Of a DNA stretch of 64,000 nt, positions 58,076-64,000 are shown piece by piece (the stretch's first letter is position 1; the number at the start of each line of letters is the position of its first letter). Below the pieces are notes generated by a model. The model made no database searches. It was not told the origin of the DNA and saw only the letters and a program-made list of their open reading frames with translations. This DNA is from Polytrichum commune. Its lineage: Eukaryota > Streptophyta > Polytrichopsida > Polytrichales > Polytrichaceae. The translations under genes and the position numbers were made by a program. The stretch is from positions 13,456,501 through 13,520,500 of the forward strand of contig OX485808.1 of NCBI GenBank assembly GCA_950295325.1, given 5' to 3'.

Positions 58076-61000
58076 ATTAAACTTATGACAAATTTACAAG
58101 GACAACAGATGTGTTGGCTTTCCTTGTCTTCCAAAGTCGACCTCTTGATGTACAGTCAAACTTTTCTGGTCCCTTAGACCCTCAACCTCTGGTGTAAAGT
58201 GAAGTGGGATGGTCTTGGCATTTTCCAACAATGAGAGATTTTAGATTTCAATGGCCATGGGCCCTCAAGGTCTAGAGTAAAGTGGCCCTTATTTTTCTTT
58301 CCAAACATGGACCCAATTTTTTTGTGTTTGCTTGCAGAGGATTGTTGATCCAGTCATCTTAGTCTTCTTGTGGTTCTAGAGCTCTGTGGACAGCTCCCTG
58401 AGGGAATTTTCTTCAAATTTCCTTCACCAGCTTGTAGGGTTTGAGGCACGTGAAAGTGAAGGCAGAGATTACTCTTATTGTGCGGTAGTGCAGTGCAGTA
58501 GAGTGCAGTCCATTCCATTGAAGCAGCCAACTTGCAAAAGATCGATTGCAAGTGTTCTGGTTAAGAGTTGAAGAAGTGTTTGTTTAATCGCGTCAAGTTA
58601 GGTCCGTAAGGTTGAGTATAAACTGACAAGATCTAAGTAGTTGCTGTCTGCAGCGAAATCTGTTCCTACAGATAAGGCCTTTCAATTACAAATTGCTCAG
58701 GAATGGCTGTATTGCCTTCTCCTAGTTATCATTTAAAAGTGATAGATGATTTGAAATTATCCAAATAAAACAATTATGTGTAGAATAGTCGGCCTTGTAA
58801 GGTTGCAAGATATCTCGAAATGGTTATCAAGCAAATATTCTAACACAAGATCTTGGTGAGTAACTGGCGTTCTTACCTCCGTCCGAAGGTGAGGTTTGTG
58901 CTCGGATGTAAATATGGAAGGGCAATTTGGTGCACAGCTGATATTGGTGTCCTATTCTAGAAATGTAAGGATCAAACCCAGGAATAGAACCTTAGTGCCT
59001 TTTCAATTCTTGCTAGAGAGTCTAAATGCATTTCTCAACAGGGCCAGACTGCAGACTTGGACAGTTTGGTCCATTGTTCTGGAAGGATGGATGGGTAGAT
59101 GCAGGGATTTGAGGAAAAGATGTTAGCCATCTTGGAGTTGGAGCACATTGTGGTGTTCATTGGAAATTTCCAAGCCACTGAACACCAAGTCAAGGATGAT
59201 TTCTGGGAAAGAGAAGCAGCTACAATAAAGAAACTTGACAATATTTGGGTGGTTTAAACAAGCAAAGAGGTTTATCTTGTCTTTTCTAAACCACCCAAAT
59301 ATTGTCAATTTCCTTTGTTGTGGCCATGGCCATGTGAGGTTCAGCAATATTTGTAGGGATGGAGGTTATGGAGATGAGCTTTGATCATTGTTGAGTAGCA
59401 TGAACACAAGTTAATATTGGCTCCATGTGAGTTGTGTCATATTTCTCATCCTCTATTGTTCATTGAATATGCATTTGGGTGGATTATTCAAGGGTTCTGA
59501 ACAATATGTGTCTGATGGGTTATGCCAAAGTTCAAGTACAGCCAAAGAGAAAAAATCGAAGATTGCAGCCACTGTTACTAGAGCAAATTGAGCTCATGTG
59601 GTAGTTGTGTGTCTTTGTGTTCTAGGATTTTCTGGCAAACAAATGTAGTGGAGACTCACTTGAAGATTGACAATCTTCAATCAAAATTATATGAATTTAT
59701 TATATATAGTATTGTATCAGCAAAGGGAAAACTTAGTTCGTTCTTGATTTTTTTTTAATTTCTTGTGAACAACCATCTTCTCAAATTGGAATGGGATCTA
59801 ACGCCATGGCCAAGAAAATTTCGTGAGAAACACAATGATATTTTTGTGATGTTGTGACCTTCCTAGCACCTTCCTATTGGATGAATTATTTGCAAGATTC
59901 ATTCATAAGTTGTAAAATGGCCTCTTAGGAAGTTAAGGGTTAGGGGTTGTTTACACCTTAGACCATGATGTCGTCCCAAGGCCTTGTAAAGTTTGTGATT
60001 GGTCGTTGAGCTCGTCTTGGGACCACTTCGGTTTACACCAAGGAAAAAATGTCAAAGTGATTATGGAGTTCGAGGTCTCTCAAAGACATGTTTTAAGGCC
60101 TACATTATCCATTGACATGGTCCAATAGATATTGCGATGGTAGAGGCAAAAGAGGTGGTTCAGTAGAGAAATACAAAGGCCCAAAGCAGAAAATATATTG
60201 TTGTAATAAAATTTTAATGAAATTTTTTGGGGGTTGTAGATATAATGGCGGCTTCTTTTTATTACATACTAACGTTATATTTTGAAACCATAATATGAAA
60301 GGCCGTTGTTTACAATATTCTCTCATATATCTGGCATTCTTATTTTGACATGATTTGGATAGTAGTGTGTCAATTTTTTCCCAAAACACAGAAGGATATA
60401 CTGTTGATGAGGAGTCACGTCCAAAGTTGCAAAGAGAATGGTCACATAATTCACAATAATTGCAAAAAATGGTAGTTCTCATTTTCGAAAGTAGCTAGAC
60501 ATTGATTTCTCAAATGTTGCATAATCCTAATTTGTTTCATTCTTTTTCTAGTGTATTTCATCCTCCAATTACATCCATATACAATTTTTTTGAAAGAAAA
60601 ACAATTAGAGAGTTCTCATGGAGATTGAATCTTACCAAAAAAAAATGGTAGGAAAATTTAAAATAGCTGCCATGCCATACCATTCATCTATTTTATAAAA
60701 TAAAATAAAATAAATCCAAAAGATAAACAAGAAGAAATTGAAATTGATGAATTGTCAAAAAATCAACATGAAAGAATTTAAGAGCATGTTGTACAAGAAA
60801 ACAATGTGAGTAGGTAGGGACAAAAAATATGAGATGGATTAGTGGTCAGGGGGAGGAGATAAAAGGGTTCAAACCCTCGCGCGCATGAAATGATTAAATA
60901 CAATAACTCAACCTCGAAACCCTCGTAGCAACAACCTATCCATTTTTTGGGGGAGGAGAATATAGGATCGACGGCTAAGGCCAAGGCCTTCTATGATCTC

Positions 61001-62683
61001 ATTATACAACCCATATAATTAAAATGGCATGGCAACATGACAAGTATGCACAACTAGATTCCTGCAAAAACTACAAAATTATGGAAAGAAGTTGTCATTT
61101 CATCTACACCTACTTTATGTCAAATAACTATTGCTACACCACTAAGTCCTATAACATCAATTATTGTAACACAAAAAAGGAAATAAAAATTATGCAATAT
61201 TATGCAAGTTACTATAATATCGGACATGATCCTAAAAGATACTTTGGATTGCATTATTATCAACCTCTATCTATCTTCTAAAATCCCAAATGTCATTTCC
61301 ATACACATTCTAGTTGGAGACCGAATAAAATTCCCATTTATATCCTTCTCGGATAATGTAACATTTCTATCTTTAAATGAATAGTACATTCAAGGTTTCA
61401 CCGGATATGCACATCTTTTATAAGTTTATATGGCTAAAACTTACCTTCTATGCATGCATGTCTAATTTTTATAGTTTGAAAATAATCAAATCGTGAAGAT
61501 TTTTTGTTAGTCAAATTCATATTTCCATAAGACACAATCTGGTCCGATTGTTGAATGAAAAGACTTTCTACAATGGTAGTCTTAACCGCCAACTACTAGA
61601 GCTAAAACATAAATATGTGACTCATTATTGTCCCTATAATGTAAGGTCTACCATACAACTGCTTAAATCTTGATGCTAAATCCCTAAATTGTGATTTACT
61701 TGGAGTTTGCACAAAAACTAGTTGAAGATGTTTTCTAACAACTCTACAAAACTCCCTTCCTATTTTGTACAATGTACTATTGTGGACTTCAAGTCTCCTA
61801 TGCTTTGCAATCCATCACCACTACCCAACCTATACAATGACATTGCTACTTGCTTACTAAAATTCAAGAAGAAATCAAGCGAAAACAAGAAGATAAAAGA
61901 AGTAAAGAAAAGTGAAGAGAACTGAAGCCAAAAGAAGAGAAGTGAATTGTCAAACTTGATTTTTTTTTTCAAGCATTCACCCCTTCTGTGCCATAGATTT
62001 CATGCAGTCTGCAGCGAGATAGAGTGTACCATGGGAGACGAAGAAAGTGAAATGTCCATTTGTAGGTGTTTGTGTTCGAGGAAATCAGGTTTCAGCCTCT
62101 TGAAATAAACTACTAGTAAGATTTGTCATCACTTGCGGCAGTTTCAAGTAACTTATAGATACATAGTAATCATGTCGGAAGGGAATGAAATCTCTTGAAA
62201 ACACAAAGCTCTGATGTTGACATCTTTTCCATGTTGCCATGAACAATAAACTGGAACCTGCATCAGAGTGTGCAACAATTGAAGAGCCCCTCGACTGTGG
62301 TTGAAGAGAGCATTCGTCATGAGATGCATTAGTCAGGAGATGCACAGGTGACTTGACCATTGCTGGCTCATTGTTGCAGAAGTTATATAGTACATGCCAA
62401 AAGAGGACTCTTGACCACTTTCATCACAACCTACCTACCTGTAACCTAATCCAGTGACAAAGTTTTCTTTTGTGTTTTACAAGAGATTTTCTTCCTTTTG
62501 GATCATGTTACTACTTATAAGCTACTAACAAAACTGTCACAAGTATGACAATTCTTCCTACTACCATTATATTTCATGGGGTTGAAACTTGATTTTCCCC
62601 AAACACAATTCAAACACCTAAAAATGGACAATTCATCTATTCGCTTTCTTCGTCTCCCATCATGGTACAACTGCCGATGAAAC
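58076..62683. other. Intergenic, no gene seen; one hairpin at 59237-59306
   Basis: About 4.6 kb without a convincing gene. At 59237-59256 and 59287-59306 lie perfectly complementary 20-nt arms (GACAATATTTGGGTGGTTTA) around a 30-nt loop, with the pairing extending outward by about five bases with one mismatch. A purine-rich AAGAAGA-type tract lies at 61865-61945. The plus-strand frame across 59125-59260 (LEHIVVFIGNFQATEHQ) may be an eroded element, unnamed. Confidence 0.45.
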
Positions 62684-64000
62684 CTACGCCACAGGTTTGG
62701 CGACTCCTAGCTGCACAGGTGCAGCCGGCTTCTCCGTAACGACGGTATCGTCAGCGTCGTTCTCCCCTGACAGATCTTCCAGCGACCTCTGATTCGTCTC
62801 GGGGACGAAGATGGTCATGACGAAACCCGCGAAGCTGATGATCGACAGCGCCAAAAAGGATCGCTTCAACCCAATCCCAGTCGGGTAGCCTTTATCTTGT
62901 TGCCCCGGATGTTGGCTCTCCGCAGCATACGAAAACCCAAACGCACCAACAATGGCACCGGCTTTCCCTGCGGCTGCCGAGATTCCATGGCAAGTCGACC
63001 TCAACCTCGCGGGGAAAAGCTCAGCGGGAACAATGAAAGTCGTAGCATTCGGTCCAAAGGTGGAGAAGAAGAAGGTAAACGCGTAGCAAACAATGAATGC
63101 AATATGGTGACCCCCACAGAAATTGTCAGGGTTAGAAGCACACGGCTGGCCACGCAGATTGTAGTAATCAAACGTAAGGATGAGCATAAAAAATGTCATC
63201 ATAAAAAATCCTCCCAGCTGGATGATCCACCTCCCAATGAGATCAACAAGCGCAACCGTAAACCAGTATCCCGGAACAGTCGAGCACAACGCAATCAAAG
63301 CTTGCGTTTTCGACACTTTGAACATCTCCTGCAACGCACTCATCGTCTTGCCGGGGGGTAACCATCCCACGGCGGTGAAGATGTCCTTCTGGAACAAGTT
63401 TTGGCTGTAAAACGCAATGTCAAGTAGGAACCATGTGGTTGTGGTTCCCAACAGCTGTAATCCATGACGCCTCGCGAATTTCTTTGAAAACAACCCATAC
63501 TCATCGCTAAACCCTTTGGTCTGGTTCACTGGAGCTTCAGAGACATTCGAGAAGTCGACGTGTAACACTCTCCCCATATCCAGCGCGGCTCTCTTGCTGT
63601 TCTTGGCAATCAAGGCAGTGTACCTCGCGGTCTCCGGCATCTTCATCCGCCAGTAGAACGTCGTGGCTGCCGGGACGGCGCCGAACATGAAGACAATTCG
63701 CCAGACGTAATCCGACTGCCGGGGAGTGGAGCCGGCGCGGTCGGCTGTGTAGGAGTGCGCCGGGTATGCCGCCTTGAAGGCAGCCGAGACGATAAGCGAG
63801 ACAGTTGCGCCAGCGAGAATTCCAAACCCTTGCATGGCAAAAACTGCGGCGATGAAGGCACCTCGTGTCCTCTTGTTCGCGTACTCGCTCATAATTGTTG
63901 CGGAGAGAGGATAGTCTCCTCCTACACCGAATCCGAGCCAGAACCGGAAGAAGCAGAGGGTGGTCATAACCCCTTTCGCTGAGCTTCCGAATGAGAGACC
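62684..64000 (-). CDS. Second PHT1-type phosphate transporter, 3' part
   Basis: The frame runs unbroken from the window edge to the stop at 62684, about 439 codons, beginning at [20 protein letters not shown] in the middle of the N-terminal half; the start lies beyond 64000. The signature [13 protein letters not shown] is intact, as are [10 protein letters not shown], the [12 protein letters not shown] loop, [20 protein letters not shown] and the tail [13 protein letters not shown]. It is closely similar to the gene at 8600-10807 over its whole length, but has no intron before EYGLFS, where that gene has one. Orientation is opposite, so the two point toward each other across 52 kb. It appears functional as far as seen. 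Confidence 0.94.
   Translation of the reverse strand, partial: GLSFGSSAKGVMTTLCFFRFWLGFGVGGDYPLSATIMSEYANKRTRGAFIAAVFAMQGFGILAGATVSLIVSAAFKAAYPAHSYTADRAGSTPRQSDYVWRIVFMFGAVPAATTFYWRMKMPETARYTALIAKNSKRAALDMGRVLHVDFSNVSEAPVNQTKGFSDEYGLFSKKFARRHGLQLLGTTTTWFLLDIAFYSQNLFQKDIFTAVGWLPPGKTMSALQEMFKVSKTQALIALCSTVPGYWFTVALVDLIGRWIIQLGGFFMMTFFMLILTFDYYNLRGQPCASNPDNFCGGHHIAFIVCYAFTFFFSTFGPNATTFIVPAELFPARLRSTCHGISAAAGKAGAIVGAFGFSYAAESQHPGQQDKGYPTGIGLKRSFLALSIISFAGFVMTIFVPETNQRSLEDLSGENDADDTVVTEKPAAPVQLGVAKPVA

Noticed and set aside
59123-59347. Kinase-like phrase HPNIVKFLY on the minus strand
   Set aside because: It overlaps the perfect hairpin at 59237-59306, lacks every other kinase motif, and the plus strand reads equally open; a chance match.
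1-64000. tRNA, rRNA or snRNA genes
   Set aside because: I looked for tRNA A/B-box pairs with cloverleaf folding and rRNA signatures and recognised none.

Overview
This is nuclear DNA of a land plant. Spliced genes with GT-AG introns, two PHT1-type phosphate transporters, an alpha/beta hydrolase with a plastid-type leader, and plant transposon families (CACTA, MULE, hAT, Harbinger, L1-like LINE, LTR remnants) all point there. I cannot fix the lineage; a non-flowering land plant is only a guess. No RNA genes, CRISPR arrays or organelle genes were seen.

Layout. 0-6.6 kb holds degenerate DNA with three truncated copies of one LINE family and a decayed FCP1/NIF-type phosphatase gene (about 3.57-4.2 kb). 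8.6-10.8 kb is a complete two-exon PHT1 transporter. 11.5-18.3 kb is a nest of transposon relics: a LINE split by a hAT element, a long-TIR Mutator-type element holding a Harbinger MITE, and a decayed coiled-coil gene split by a second copy of the same hAT element. 21.2-26.7 kb is a complete nine-exon alpha/beta hydrolase on the minus strand, whose exons join in one open frame. 27.1-32.4 kb is a near full-length L1-like LINE. 33.1-37.1 kb is a decayed MULE-type transposon carrying a small CACTA element. 37.2-44.5 kb holds a CACTA TNP2 transposase gene with a solo LTR inserted cleanly in its coding sequence, next to minus-strand spliced exons that abut it head to head. 45.2-54.4 kb holds a candidate composite unit: a MULE transposase (zinc finger, DDE, SWIM) on the plus strand and, divergent to it, exons of a protein with a ParB/sulfiredoxin-like DGNHR motif, separated by an approximately 95-bp satellite that is itself split by a second solo LTR. 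55.9-56.5 kb has a CACTA terminus, a 101-bp perfect inverted copy of the MULE transposase, and an N-terminal exon of an SUV3-like RNA helicase. 56.5-62.7 kb is largely featureless. 62.7-64 kb is the 3' part of a second PHT1 gene on the minus strand, running out of the window.

Only three loci look like working host genes: the two PHT1 transporters (phosphate/proton symport at the plasma membrane) and the hydrolase. The rest is layered transposon debris. Flanking duplications and nesting give relative ages. Stops in the DNA transposons and the LINE are nearly all explained by C-to-T or G-to-A changes, as expected for methylated, silenced DNA. The most unusual items are the DGNHR gene paired with a MULE, the 101-bp antisense transposase copy beside a host splice donor, and the two splice acceptors on opposite strands only 46 bp apart near 39.2 kb.
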